A DNA stretch of 64,000 nt from Azoarcus olearius (GTDB taxonomy: Bacteria; Pseudomonadota; Gammaproteobacteria; Burkholderiales; Rhodocyclaceae): positions 496,001-560,000 of the forward strand of contig NZ_CP016210.1 of assembly GCF_001682385.1 (NCBI RefSeq), in the 5' to 3' direction. Numbering within the stretch: position 1 is the first letter of the stretch; each line of letters opens with the position of its first letter. Below are positions 37,097 through 45,970 of this stretch, one piece after another. Under the pieces are notes generated by a model. The model searched no databases. It worked only from the letters and a program-made list of their open reading frames with translations, and had not been told where the DNA came from. The position numbers were made by a program, and so were the translations under genes.

Positions 37097-38269
37097 ATGT
37101 CCTCCCTGCCCGAACCCAGCGCCGACGCGCTGGACCAGAGCGCCCGCCTGGTGGCGCTGCTCCACGCCGAGATCGCCGCCGCCGGCGGCTGGCTGTCGTT
37201 CGCGCGCTACATGGAGATCACGCTCTACGCGCCCGGCCTCGGCTACTACAGCGGCGGGGCGCGCAAGTTCGGGCCGGGCGGCGACTTCATCACCGCGCCC
37301 GAACTCACGCCCTTGTTCGGCCAGGCGCTCGCCAGCCAGGTGGAGCAGGTGATGCGCGCGAGCGCGCCGGCGGTGATCGAGGTCGGCGCCGGCACCGGCC
37401 TGCTCGCGACCGACCTGCTGCTCGAACTGGAGCGTCGCGGCTGTTTGCCCGACAGCTACGGCATCCTCGAACTGTCGGGCGAACTGCGCGAGCGCCAGTT
37501 CGATACGCTTGCCAGTCAGGCGCCGCACCTTGCGGGGCGCGTGCGCTGGCTGGAAAGCCTACCCGAGTCCTTCAGCGGCGCGGTGGTCGCCAACGAAGTG
37601 CTGGATGTGATGCCGGTGCATCTGGTGGTGGCGCGCGCCGAGGGCCTGTTCGAGCGCGGCGTCGCGGTGGTGCAGCGGGAGGACGGGCCTGCGCTGCAAT
37701 GGGCCGACGTTCCGGCCGCCGGGGCGGTGCGCGAGGCGGCACTTGCGCTGCAGCTGCCGACGCCGTCGTCGGGTGAATACGTCACCGAGATCAACCTGGC
37801 CGGCGGTGCGTGGGTGGCTGCCTGGGCGGAACGCCTGCGCCAGGGCGCGATGCTGCTGATCGACTACGGCTATCCGCGCGCCGAGTATTACCTGCCGTCA
37901 CGCTCCGGCGGCACGCTGCTGTGCTACTACCGGCACCACGCGCACGGCGACCCCTTCCTGTGGCCCGGGCTCAACGACATCACGGCGTTTGTCGATTTCA
38001 CCGCGGTGGCCGAAGCGGCGTTCGGCGCCGGCCTGGACGTGACCGGCTACACCACGCAGGCGCAGTTCCTGTTCAACTGCGGCGTGCTGGAGTGCCTCGC
38101 GCGCCGAGGGCCGGAAGAGCGCCCGGAGTACATCCGCGCGGCACGCGCGGTGCAGCGCCTGACCGCGCCGCAGGAAATGGGCGAGCTCTTCAAGGTGCTG
38201 GCGGTGTCGCGCGGGCTGTCCGAACCGCTGCTCGGCTTCGCCCGCGGCGACCGCCTGCACGCGCTGTGA
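37097..38269 (+). CDS. MidA/NDUFAF7-type SAM-dependent methyltransferase
   Basis: This 390-aa cytoplasmic methyltransferase belongs to the family of mitochondrial NDUFAF7, which methylates an arginine of a complex I subunit. Signatures are LYAPGLGYYSGGARKFGPGGDFITAPELTP near residues 48-78, the SAM-binding IEVGAGTGLLA and VVANEVLDVMPVH. LLIDYGYPRAEYY and LLCYYRHHAHGDPF follow. No stop or gap is seen. The bacterial substrate is not established. A second complex-I-related family protein lies at 42418, but the two are not adjacent. Confidence 0.88.
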   Translation: MSSLPEPSADALDQSARLVALLHAEIAAAGGWLSFARYMEITLYAPGLGYYSGGARKFGPGGDFITAPELTPLFGQALASQVEQVMRASAPAVIEVGAGTGLLATDLLLELERRGCLPDSYGILELSGELRERQFDTLASQAPHLAGRVRWLESLPESFSGAVVANEVLDVMPVHLVVARAEGLFERGVAVVQREDGPALQWADVPAAGAVREAALALQLPTPSSGEYVTEINLAGGAWVAAWAERLRQGAMLLIDYGYPRAEYYLPSRSGGTLLCYYRHHAHGDPFLWPGLNDITAFVDFTAVAEAAFGAGLDVTGYTTQAQFLFNCGVLECLARRGPEERPEYIRAARAVQRLTAPQEMGELFKVLAVSRGLSEPLLGFARGDRLHAL

Positions 38270-38276
38270 GGCAGTC

Positions 38277-38298
38277 GGGGCGGGCTTCGACCCGCCCC
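38277..38298. terminator. Hairpin after the MidA-type gene
   Basis: GGGGCGGG (38277-38284), loop CTTCGA, CCCGCCCC (38291-38298) is a perfect 8-bp stem seven bases after the stop. It lies between the methyltransferase gene and the convergent small gene, so it may serve both. No strong T-run is present. Confidence 0.55.
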
Positions 38299-38308
38299 CG
38301 CGCGGGCC

Positions 38309-38527
38309 TTATTCCTGGTTGCGGTAGATTGCGGCGAGGAAGGCCTCGATGTCCGCCGGCGGCGGCATGCTGTCGTGCCGGCGGCGGGGCGCCAGTTCGA
38401 TTTCCTGCAACTGCACCGCGACTTCCGGAGTGGGCTGCGGCAGCCAGCTGGCGTTGAGGATTTCCTCGCCGTAGGCAGGGGGCTCGGTAAGCGCTTTGCC
38501 GCTGTTCATTTCCATGACGATCACCAT
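38309..38527 (-). CDS. Small hypothetical protein (72 aa)
   Basis: This small open frame has a good ribosome-binding site (GGAGG about eight bases before the ATG at 38527). It encodes an acidic protein with MNSGKALTEPPAYGEEILNASWLP, a middle VAVQLQEIELAPRRRHDS and a C-terminal DIEAFLAAIYRNQE. It has no signal peptide, membrane segment or cysteine. Composition is protein-like rather than the Arg/Pro-rich pattern of shadow frames here, and it is flanked by a terminator-like hairpin. I do not recognise a family. The 209 bases upstream to the hydrolase gene hold nothing I can identify. Confidence 0.55.
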   Translation of the reverse strand: MVIVMEMNSGKALTEPPAYGEEILNASWLPQPTPEVAVQLQEIELAPRRRHDSMPPPADIEAFLAAIYRNQE

Positions 38528-38736
38528 GATGGCCTCCGCAGTGCTGGTCGACGTGCTGTCCCCTTGCCTGCTTAACGGCCGCGCGGCGGCGGACTTGAGC
38601 GGAAGGCGGATTCAGGGCAAGAGCCGGGTCGCGCTGCGCTGAAGGGGCCGCCGGGGCGGCGGCCTTGAAGTGATCGTCGCGCGGGCGCCGGCGGGCGGCG
38701 AGGAAGTTTTCCACGCCGCCGCGCGCGGGGCCGTCG

Positions 38737-39543
38737 TCAGCCGCCGAACGGTTCGAGCCAGGCGTGCATGTGGCGCGCCACCTGCTCCCAATCCTGCTCC
38801 AGCATCAGGCCGTGGCCCATGCCGCCGAAGATGGTCGCGGTCGTGCCGTAGGTGGCGGCGGTCATGTGCACCTGGTCGGGTGGAATCAGCACGTCGTGCT
38901 GGGCGCCGAGCACCTGCAGCGGCGGGCGGTGCATCAGCAGCGGCGTGGGCAGGTTGAACAGCGTCATGTCCCAGATCGCGCGGTGCGACTCCGGCTGGCT
39001 GAGCCGGTAGTAGCGTTCGAGCGTGGCCTCGTCCACCGGCTGGTGGAACAACGCTTCGCGCAGGCTGGCGATGTCGACCTCCGAGCCGCCGAGGATGCGG
39101 TTGAGGTCGTTCAGCAGATGGGGGCGGGACATCATCAGGCCGAGCGCGGAGCCCATCAGGCCCTGCGGCGGCACCGAGGACATCAGCACCGCAGCCGGCA
39201 CGCGGTGGCGCTCCAGGTACTTCTGCACCACCATCCCGCCCATCGAATGGCCGATCAGGATCGGCGGCGCCGGCAGCTTGCCCGCCACCTCGACCACGTC
39301 GGCCACATAGTCGGCGATCGAGTAGGCATCGAGCCGGTCGCGCCGGCGGCTGCCACCATGGCCCGACAAGGACAGCGCGTAGGCGGCCCAGCCGTGGCGT
39401 GCGAACCACGGGAGGAAATACTCTTCCCAGCACCACGCGCCGACATAGGCGCCGTGGATGAACAGCAGCGGCGTTTCAAAGGCCGGCGTGCCGGCCGGGG
39501 CGTGGCAGATGACTTCCAGTTCTCCGAAACGGGTGCTGTTCAT
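38737..39543 (-). CDS. Alpha/beta-hydrolase
   Basis: This 268-aa alpha/beta-hydrolase has a nucleophile elbow GHSMGG (Ser in the middle) near residue 100, the oxyanion HGAYVGAWCW near the N-terminus and a C-terminal GGMGHGLM carrying the likely catalytic His. The acid residue is plausibly in GAQHDVLIPPDQ. It could be an esterase, lipase or lactonase; the substrate cannot be read. Its ATG overlaps the stop of the upstream glutathione-transferase gene by four bases, so the two are translated together. Confidence 0.85.
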   Translation of the reverse strand: MNSTRFGELEVICHAPAGTPAFETPLLFIHGAYVGAWCWEEYFLPWFARHGWAAYALSLSGHGGSRRRDRLDAYSIADYVADVVEVAGKLPAPPILIGHSMGGMVVQKYLERHRVPAAVLMSSVPPQGLMGSALGLMMSRPHLLNDLNRILGGSEVDIASLREALFHQPVDEATLERYYRLSQPESHRAIWDMTLFNLPTPLLMHRPPLQVLGAQHDVLIPPDQVHMTAATYGTTATIFGGMGHGLMLEQDWEQVARHMHAWLEPFGG

Positions 39544-40160
39544 CGCGGCACCTCCATGCCGCGCTGCACCGCGGGGCGCGCTGCGATGGTTTCATACCAG
39601 CGCTTGACCTCCGGGTAGCGGGCGAGGTCGATGCCCTGCCATTTGTGCCGGTCTATCCATGGCCAGGTGGCGATGTCGGCGATCGAATAGGCTGCGCCGG
39701 CAAGCCAGTCGCGCCCCGCGAGGCGGGTGTTGAGGACGCCGTACAGACGCACCGCTTCCTTCGAGTAGCGGTCGATCGCGTACGGAATGACGTCCGGCGC
39801 AAAACGCAGGAAGTGGTGCGCCTGGCCCAGCATCGGGCCGATGCTTCCCATCTGCAGCATCAGCCATTGCAGGGTTTCCAGCCGCTCGCGTGGCTCGGCC
39901 GACAGCAGCTGGCCGTGCTTCTCGGCGAGGTGGATCAGGATCGCGCCGGATTCGATCAGCGTGATCGGCGCACCGCCCGGGCCCTCGTCATCGACCAGCA
40001 CCGGAATCTTGTTGTTCGGGCTGAGCGCGACGAAGCCCGCCTCGTGCTGCTCGCCGCGGGTGATGTCGATCGGCCGGACGGTGTAGTCCAGTCCCAGTTC
40101 TTCGAGCGCGATCGAGATCTTGCGTCCGTTGGGCGTACCCCAGGTATAAAGCGTGATCAT
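39540..40160 (-). CDS. Glutathione S-transferase, YfcG/Ure2-like
   Basis: This cytosolic transferase or disulfide-bond oxidoreductase has 206 aa. The N-terminal thioredoxin-like domain (about 1-85) has MITLYTWGTPNGRKISIALEE and the cis-Pro/glutathione motif NNKIPVL, with ESGAI contacting the gamma-glutamyl moiety. The C-terminal helical domain has LAGAAYSIADIATWPWI (N-capping box). The Thr-Pro-Asn start is the YfcG/Ure2p pattern, members of which reduce disulfides. It forms a two-gene operon with the alpha/beta-hydrolase. Confidence 0.88.
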   Translation of the reverse strand: MITLYTWGTPNGRKISIALEELGLDYTVRPIDITRGEQHEAGFVALSPNNKIPVLVDDEGPGGAPITLIESGAILIHLAEKHGQLLSAEPRERLETLQWLMLQMGSIGPMLGQAHHFLRFAPDVIPYAIDRYSKEAVRLYGVLNTRLAGRDWLAGAAYSIADIATWPWIDRHKWQGIDLARYPEVKRWYETIAARPAVQRGMEVPR

Positions 40161-40241
40161 GCGTGTACTGGCTCTGTCGGATGCCCGCTGCGGGGTCGTT
40201 GGGGTGGGTCCGGAAGGTCCGGTTCTTGTATGGAGCGTGGG

Positions 40242-40439
40242 ATGCTGAAGTGGTTCGTGGTGGTCGTGATCGTGGTGCTCGTCAGCGGTTTGATCCAGCC
40301 CGGCCTGGCCCGTCGCCTGCGCCTGGGCTATCTGCCCGGCGATGTTGCAATCCGCGTGCGCGGGCGCAGCTATCGCTTTCCATTCGCCACCACGCTGCTG
40401 TTGTCCCTGCTGGCGTGGCTGCTGCTGCGCGCCCTCTGA
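40242..40439 (+). CDS. DUF2905-like small membrane protein
   Basis: This 65-aa protein has two hydrophobic helices (residues 3-20 and 47-63) around a short polar loop, LGYLPGDVAIRVRGRSYRFPF. The LPGD and YRFPF elements with flanking helices are characteristic of DUF2905. The ATG at 40242 has GGAG six bases upstream; an ATG at 40230 is possible but its codons form that same ribosome-binding site. The function is unknown. It lies between the glutathione-transferase gene and cca, convergent with the latter. Confidence 0.78.
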   Translation: MLKWFVVVVIVVLVSGLIQPGLARRLRLGYLPGDVAIRVRGRSYRFPFATTLLLSLLAWLLLRAL

Positions 40440-40454
40440 TCCGGCGGGCAGCCG

Positions 40455-41693
40455 TCACGAGATCCCCTCGGCCGGCGGCGGGTGGGCGCGCAGGGCCTTG
40501 ACCGCCGCGACGCGCGCGGCGTGGATGCGCTGCGGCACCTGGGCCTTGTCGGCGCAGGCACGCGCAATCGCACCCGCTTCCACGCTGCGCACCGCGGCAA
40601 GCGCGGCCTGCCATTGCGCCGCCGGCGCCCAGTTCTCCGGGCGCTCGCCGCCGCGGCCGAGATGGTCGCAGGCGGCTGCCTCCAGCATCAGCGCAAAACG
40701 TTCCGGGCGCCGCAGGGCATCGCAGCGTTCCAGCACCTTCACCATCGTCTCCGCCCGCAACACGGCTGCCTGGGCGAGGATGCCGTGTTCGCGCGCCACC
40801 ATCACCGCGAGGTCGCGGCAATCGACCGGCGCTTTCAGCCGCTCCGACACCTGGCGCGCGAGGTCTGCGCTGCGCGCTTCGTGGCCGTAGTGGTGGGGCA
40901 GGATCGCCGCCGGCGTTTCGCCCTTGCCGAGGTCGTGCAGCAGGGCTGCCCACCGCACCGGCAGGCTGTGTGCGCGCGCCGCAGCCTGCTCGACGACCAT
41001 CAGCACATGCTCGCCGGTGTCGATTTCGGGGTGATGCTGCGCCGGCTGCGGCACGCCGAACAGGCGGTCGAGTTCCGGCAGCAGGCGCGCGAGCGCGCCG
41101 CAGTTGCGCAACACGCGGATCATGCGCGCCGGGTGCGCCTCCATCAGCCCGCGCGCGAACTCCTGCCACACGCGCTCCGCGACGAGGTGGTCCACCTCGC
41201 CGTTGTCCACCATCGCGCGCATCAACGCCAGGGTTTCCGGGGCCACCGAAAAATCGGCAAAGCGCGCCGCGAACCGGGCGACGCGCAGGATGCGCACCGG
41301 GTCTTCGGCGAAGGCGGGGCTGACGTGGCGGAACACCCGGGCGTGCAGGTCGGCCACGCCGCCACAGGGGTCGATCAGCGTGCCGTCCGCGTCGCGCGCG
41401 ATCGCGTTGATCGTGAGGTCGCGGCGGGCGAGATCCTCTTCCAGCGTCACGTCGGGCGCGGTGTGGAAGGCGAAGCCCGCGTAGCCGCGGCCGGTCTTGC
41501 GCTCGGTGCGCGCCAGCGCATGCTCTTCCTGTGTCTGCGGATGCAGGAATACCGGGAAGTCCTTGCCCACCGGGCGGAAGCCGCGCGCCAGCATCTCGTC
41601 CGGCGTGGCGCCGACCACCACCCAGTCACGGTCCTTTACCGGCAGGCCGAGCAGGGCGTCGCGCACCGCGCCGCCGACGACATAGGTGCGCAT
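40455..41693 (-). CDS. cca: Multifunctional CCA-adding enzyme (tRNA nucleotidyltransferase)
   Basis: This enzyme adds or repairs the 3' CCA of tRNAs without a template. It has 412 aa, like E. coli Cca (412 aa). The nucleotidyltransferase domain shows VGGAVRDALLGLPVKDRDW with the catalytic Asp pair, and RRDLTINAIA. EDPVRILRVARFAARF follows. The C-terminal HD domain (LLHDLGKG, about residue 255) gives phosphatase and phosphodiesterase activity in this class. Its ATG overlaps the stop of the upstream glutathione-transferase gene by one base. Confidence 0.94.
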   Translation of the reverse strand: MRTYVVGGAVRDALLGLPVKDRDWVVVGATPDEMLARGFRPVGKDFPVFLHPQTQEEHALARTERKTGRGYAGFAFHTAPDVTLEEDLARRDLTINAIARDADGTLIDPCGGVADLHARVFRHVSPAFAEDPVRILRVARFAARFADFSVAPETLALMRAMVDNGEVDHLVAERVWQEFARGLMEAHPARMIRVLRNCGALARLLPELDRLFGVPQPAQHHPEIDTGEHVLMVVEQAAARAHSLPVRWAALLHDLGKGETPAAILPHHYGHEARSADLARQVSERLKAPVDCRDLAVMVAREHGILAQAAVLRAETMVKVLERCDALRRPERFALMLEAAACDHLGRGGERPENWAPAAQWQAALAAVRSVEAGAIARACADKAQVPQRIHAARVAAVKALRAHPPPAEGIS

Positions 41694-42337
41694 CAGCCGT
41701 AGAGGTCCTCGCCGGGGATGGCCTCGGTTTCCGCCAGCGCGCCCGCCTGCCACGCGCGCATGTCGGGGTGGGCGAGCATGGTGGCGAGGTAGGCGCCCGC
41801 GGCGCCTTCCGGCGCGATGCCATAGGTCTTGAAGCGGAAGCACACCGGCGCATACATCGCGTCGGCGACCGAAAAACGCCCGAACAGGTAAGGGCCGTCG
41901 GCGCCGAAGCGGGCGCGGCAGTCATTCCAGATCGCGGTGATGCGGGCGATGTCGGCATCGACCTCGGCGCTGCGGCCGTGGCCGGCGTAGTCCTTGCGGA
42001 TGTTCATGCCCATGCGCTGGCGCAGGTTCTGGAAGCCGGAATGCATCTCGGCCGACACCGCACGAGCAACCGCGCGCGCGGCGGGGTCGGCGGGCCACAG
42101 CTGGGGCGCCTGCTCGGCGAGGTACTCGCAGATCGCGAGCGAATCCCACACCGCCAGGCCGCGGTCGATCAGGCACGGCACCTTGCCCGAGGGCGAATGC
42201 GACAGGATGTGCTCGCGGCTGCCCGGAAGAAACAGGGGGATGCGGATTTCCTCGAAGGCGAAACCGCCCGCACGCGCGGCAAGCCAGGCGCGCAGGGACC
42301 ACGACGAGTAGTTCTTGTTGCCGATGATGAGTTTCAT
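41693..42337 (-). CDS. Glutathione S-transferase family protein
   Basis: This 214-aa protein has an N-terminal thioredoxin-like domain beginning MKLIIGNKNYSSWSLRAWLA, with Ser residues at the usual catalytic position. GKVPCLIDRGLAVWDSLAICEYLAE is the glutathione-binding cis-Pro segment. A helical C-terminal domain has FGRFSVADAMYAPVCFRFKTYG. It resembles zeta/YfcF-like transferases. It is immediately upstream of cca with a one-base overlap and likely cotranscribed; no functional link between them is evident. Confidence 0.87.
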   Translation of the reverse strand: MKLIIGNKNYSSWSLRAWLAARAGGFAFEEIRIPLFLPGSREHILSHSPSGKVPCLIDRGLAVWDSLAICEYLAEQAPQLWPADPAARAVARAVSAEMHSGFQNLRQRMGMNIRKDYAGHGRSAEVDADIARITAIWNDCRARFGADGPYLFGRFSVADAMYAPVCFRFKTYGIAPEGAAGAYLATMLAHPDMRAWQAGALAETEAIPGEDLYG

Positions 42338-42417
42338 GCCGACTCCGGGAGGGGGAACGGGAAGGGTGCAGCCACTGCGGGAATGGCCGCCACCTTAGCA
42401 CCGCGCCGAGGCCAACG

Positions 42418-43386
42418 TCATCCCCGCGGGCGGCTCGCGCGGCGGCGGAACTCGTCGAAGTGGGCGCGCGGCGACACGCGCGGCGCAATCCATTCGGGCG
42501 CCGCTTCCTCCACCGCGGTGGGGCGCAGGCCGAAAGGAAGCGGCGCGCCGCTGGCGACGTTGTCCACCCGCATCGAGCGGACGTTGTCGGGGCTGATCAG
42601 CGGCTGCGGCAGCAGGCTCATCAGGCGCGCCTGCAGCATCGCGACGCCCTCCGGCAGCGCGATCACCGGTCGCGGATGGCCGGCGAGCGCGGAGACGTAC
42701 TCGACCAGTTCGCGCAGCGTATACACCGTGGGACCGGCCACTTCGAAGGTTTCGCGCGCGCAGGCCGGGTCGCCGAGACAACGCCACACGACCTCGGCGA
42801 CATCCTCCACATACACCGGCTGGAAGCGGGTACGGGCGCCCGCCAGGGGCAGCACGGGCAGCGTGCGCGCGAGGTCGGCGAAGAGGTTGAGGAAGCGGTC
42901 GGCGCGGCCGAAGATGACCGAAGGGCGCAGCACGGTCCACATCACATCGTCGCCGGCGGCGTGGATTTCGGCCTCGCCGGCGGCCTTGGAGCGCTGATAC
43001 TCGGAGGGACCGTCGGGATTGGCGCCGAGCGCGCTGATGTGGATCAGCTGGCGTACGCCGGCGCTGCGGCAGGCGCTCACCAGCTTGCGCGGCAGCTCGA
43101 CGTGCGCCCGCGCGAAGTCCCGCCCGTAGGGCGAACCCGGGCGCGAGTGCAGGATGCCGACCAGATTCACCACCGCGTCGGCCCCTTCGAGCAGGCGCGC
43201 GAGCGTGACCGGGTCGTGCACGTCGGCTTCGAGGATCTGGGCGGTCGGCAGCGGCAGCAGGTGGGCGGCACGCGCGGGGCGGCGGGTCGGGATGCAGAGG
43301 TCGATGGCGGCGGCGCTCAGGCGGTTGGCGATCACGCTGCCGACAAAGCCGGAGCCGCCGATCAGGACGACGCGGGTCGATTTCAT
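42418..43386 (-). CDS. NAD(P)-binding epimerase-like protein, NDUFA9 family
   Basis: This 322-aa extended-SDR protein has the N-terminal Rossmann motif IGGSGFVGSVIANRL, then ADVHDPVTLARLLEGADAVVNLVGILH and SALGANPDGPSEYQRSKAAGE with the YxxxK pair. TVLRPSVIFGRADRFLNLFADL follows. This pattern matches the group of bacterial proteins related to the complex I subunit NDUFA9, whose substrate is not established. It lies 15 bases downstream of slt in the same direction. Confidence 0.85.
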   Translation of the reverse strand: MKSTRVVLIGGSGFVGSVIANRLSAAAIDLCIPTRRPARAAHLLPLPTAQILEADVHDPVTLARLLEGADAVVNLVGILHSRPGSPYGRDFARAHVELPRKLVSACRSAGVRQLIHISALGANPDGPSEYQRSKAAGEAEIHAAGDDVMWTVLRPSVIFGRADRFLNLFADLARTLPVLPLAGARTRFQPVYVEDVAEVVWRCLGDPACARETFEVAGPTVYTLRELVEYVSALAGHPRPVIALPEGVAMLQARLMSLLPQPLISPDNVRSMRVDNVASGAPLPFGLRPTAVEEAAPEWIAPRVSPRAHFDEFRRRASRPRG

Positions 43387-43401
43387 CGCGGTTTCCTCTC
43401 C

Positions 43402-45330
43402 TCAGTTGCGCGCGGCGATGGTGCCCAGCCGGGTCTTGAGCGATTGCGGCCGGCCTTCGAGCATCGCCGCGTAGATCACGGTGTTGGTCATCACCTTCTT
43501 GACGTAATCCCGCGTCTCGTCGAACGGGATGGTTTCAGCATAGATCGCGCCTTCGAGCGGTTTTGCGTCGCGCCAGCGCTTGGCCCGGCTGGGGCCGGCG
43601 TTGTAGCCGGCGCTGGCGAGCACCGGGTGGTTGTCCAGGTCTTCCAGGATCATGCGCATGTAGCTGGTGCCCAGCTGCACGTTGGTGTCGGGATCGGAGA
43701 GCAGGCCGGGGTGGTAGCCGCGCATGCCGATCTTGGCCGCCACCCATTTGCCCGTGGCCGGCATCACCTGCATCAGCCCCTGCGCGCCGGAACTGGAGCG
43801 CGCCGGCACCACGAAGCGGCTCTCCTGCCGCATCAGCCCATAGACCCACGACAGGTCCAGTCCCTGGCCGCGCACCTGGGGCTCGATCAGCTGGCGGTAG
43901 GGGGTCAGGAAGCGCATCTCGAAGTTGCCGTTGGGGTTGCCCCGTTCCGCGGTGTTGATCGCACGGTCGTAGATGCCGGCGTCGAGCGCGATGCGCGCGG
44001 CCGCGAGCGTGAACGCTTCGGTCTGGTTGCGCAGCGACCAGTTCCATTCGCGGACGCCTTCGGTGCGCATGTCGAGGCGGAACAGCGCCAGCGCGCGCTG
44101 CAGGCCGAGGTCGCTCTCGGCCTGGCGCAGGTCGGCCGCGGTGATCGCGCCGCCCTTCAAGGGGGGTGCAAACGGGCGCCCGAGTTCCTCGGCCGCGAGC
44201 AGGCCGTAGAAGCCGCTCTGGTCGGCAATGCGCGCGTAGAGCGCCTCGGCTTCGGCGCGCTGGCCGGCGGCGGCGTGGGCGCGGCCCAGCCAGTAGATCC
44301 ATTCCGGTTCGTTCTGCTCGGCGGGTGGCAGCGCGGCGATCGCGTGCCGCACCGCGCTCCAGTCGCTGGCGCGCAGGGCGACGCGCACGCGCCACGCGCG
44401 TTGTTCCGCAGTCAGCAGCACATTGCCGGCGGCCTGGAACCACGCCACTGCATCGGGCTGCTGGGCAAACGCGGCGCGGAGCGCGAGCGCCGCGTAGGCG
44501 TACGCGCGCTCGCCGGTTTCCAGCCGGTCCTGCAGCCGGATCAGCCGGCTGTACGCGCCCGAGAGGTCGTCGCGCGCCAGCCGTACCAGCGCCGCGAGCG
44601 CGAGTTCGCGCCCGGCGCGGGTGATGGCGAAGTTGGGCGGCAGGCGGTCGAGGTAGGGCGCGGGCGCGTTGAGCGCCTGCTCGAGCGCGCCCGGCAGCGG
44701 CGCGCTGGTGGCCGGCAGCCAGGTCAGCGTGGTGCGCGCCTGCGCCGGGTTCTTGCCTTCCACCTGGCGGCGGATCCGCCACCAGACCTCGTCCTCGCCC
44801 ACCAGGCCGGCGCTCAGCGTGGCGCGCAGGCTGGTTTCGCATGCCGCGTGGCTGTCGACAAGGTCCATCCACTGGCGCGCAACTTCGTCCAGCACCGCGC
44901 GGTCGCCGGTCATCAGCCGGGCCGTCCAGCCGAGGCAGCGCAGTTCGGCGTCGGGTGCCACCAGGTCGGGGTAGAGCGCAACGAAGCCCGCCCAGTCGCC
45001 GTCCTTGGCCATGCGCCGCAGCCAGTCGCCGCGCAGGCGGTCGGCCAGCATGCTGCCGGCCTCGCGCAGCAGGAAGTCGGACAGTTCGGCCGCCGGCGGC
45101 GGCTCCGGGCGCGCCAGCTTGTTGAACAGCAGCCAGTAGCGCACGTAGGGGTTGAGCACGTGGTTTTCGGTGCTGGCCGCGAGCCATTCCAGCGCGGCCC
45201 GGTCGCCGTTGCGGATTGCATCGCGCGCGGCCAGGATGCGCTCATCGCCGCTCTTGGCCGTCTGGGCGCCCGCCGCCCCGGAAAACCACATCAGCGCTGC
45301 GGCCAGCGCGCCCCAAAGAAACTGCTTCAT
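43402..45330 (-). CDS. slt: Soluble lytic murein transglycosylase
   Basis: This periplasmic enzyme cleaves peptidoglycan with 1,6-anhydro product formation. It has 642 aa, close to E. coli Slt70 (645 aa including signal). A signal peptide (residues 1-22, ending GAAGA) precedes a long alpha-superhelical U/L domain. The C-terminal catalytic domain holds the acid E503 in YGLMRQESRF, then SGAQGLMQVMPATG and LASAGYNAGP, the standard lysozyme-like motifs. It is divergent from the formyl-THF ligase gene over only 40 bases and heads a two-gene run with the NDUFA9-like gene. Confidence 0.94.
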   Translation of the reverse strand: MKQFLWGALAAALMWFSGAAGAQTAKSGDERILAARDAIRNGDRAALEWLAASTENHVLNPYVRYWLLFNKLARPEPPPAAELSDFLLREAGSMLADRLRGDWLRRMAKDGDWAGFVALYPDLVAPDAELRCLGWTARLMTGDRAVLDEVARQWMDLVDSHAACETSLRATLSAGLVGEDEVWWRIRRQVEGKNPAQARTTLTWLPATSAPLPGALEQALNAPAPYLDRLPPNFAITRAGRELALAALVRLARDDLSGAYSRLIRLQDRLETGERAYAYAALALRAAFAQQPDAVAWFQAAGNVLLTAEQRAWRVRVALRASDWSAVRHAIAALPPAEQNEPEWIYWLGRAHAAAGQRAEAEALYARIADQSGFYGLLAAEELGRPFAPPLKGGAITAADLRQAESDLGLQRALALFRLDMRTEGVREWNWSLRNQTEAFTLAAARIALDAGIYDRAINTAERGNPNGNFEMRFLTPYRQLIEPQVRGQGLDLSWVYGLMRQESRFVVPARSSSGAQGLMQVMPATGKWVAAKIGMRGYHPGLLSDPDTNVQLGTSYMRMILEDLDNHPVLASAGYNAGPSRAKRWRDAKPLEGAIYAETIPFDETRDYVKKVMTNTVIYAAMLEGRPQSLKTRLGTIAARN

Positions 45331-45370
45331 CCCTTAACATCCCTGCATCTATCCGCAGAACCTTATCACA

Positions 45371-45964
45371 GTGACCGGCTCCGATTCCCCCCAGCCCGAC
45401 GCGGTTGCAGCCCTGCGCCGCGCGGCCCGTGAAGGCGCGATCGCGGCGCGGGAAGCGCTGCCGCCGGCGCGCCGTGCGGCGCTCACCCTGCACATCGAAC
45501 GCCACCTCGACGCCTTGCTCGCGCAGCTTGCGCCGCGGGTGCTGGCGTTCTGCTGGCCCTACCGTGCGGAGCCCGACCTGCGCGCCTGGGTGGGCCGCTG
45601 GCTGGCGACCGATCCGCGCCGCGTCGCGGCGCTCCCGGTGGTGCTGGACAAGGGGGCGCCGCTGGCGTTCCGGCGTTGGACAGCGGATGTGGCGATGGCG
45701 CTCGATCGCCACGGCATCCCCTATCCCGCGGTCGATGATCCGGTGCGCCCCGAGCTTGCACTGGTGCCGCTCAACGCCTTCGACGCCGCAGGATTCCGGC
45801 TCGGTTACGGCGGCGGCTACTTCGACCGCACGCTGGCGCAGCTGGATCTGGTCGCGGTCGGGGTCGGCTTCGAGTGCGGACGGGTGGCGACCGTCCATCC
45901 GCAGCCGCACGATCTGCCGATGCGCTGGATCGTCACCGAAGGCGGCATCCACGCTGCCGCCTGA
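45371..45964 (+). CDS. ygfA: 5-formyltetrahydrofolate cyclo-ligase
   Basis: This enzyme converts 5-formyl-THF to 5,10-methenyl-THF with ATP, in folate homeostasis. It has 197 aa from a GTG start. The conserved C-terminal signature is LGYGGGYFDRTLAQL, preceded by ELALVPLNAFDAAGFR. An N-terminal RxxAREGAIAAREALPPARR helix is typical. It ends only six bases before the convergent GGDEF gene's stop. Confidence 0.9.
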   Translation: MTGSDSPQPDAVAALRRAAREGAIAAREALPPARRAALTLHIERHLDALLAQLAPRVLAFCWPYRAEPDLRAWVGRWLATDPRRVAALPVVLDKGAPLAFRRWTADVAMALDRHGIPYPAVDDPVRPELALVPLNAFDAAGFRLGYGGGYFDRTLAQLDLVAVGVGFECGRVATVHPQPHDLPMRWIVTEGGIHAAA

Positions 45965-45970
45965 GCGGCA

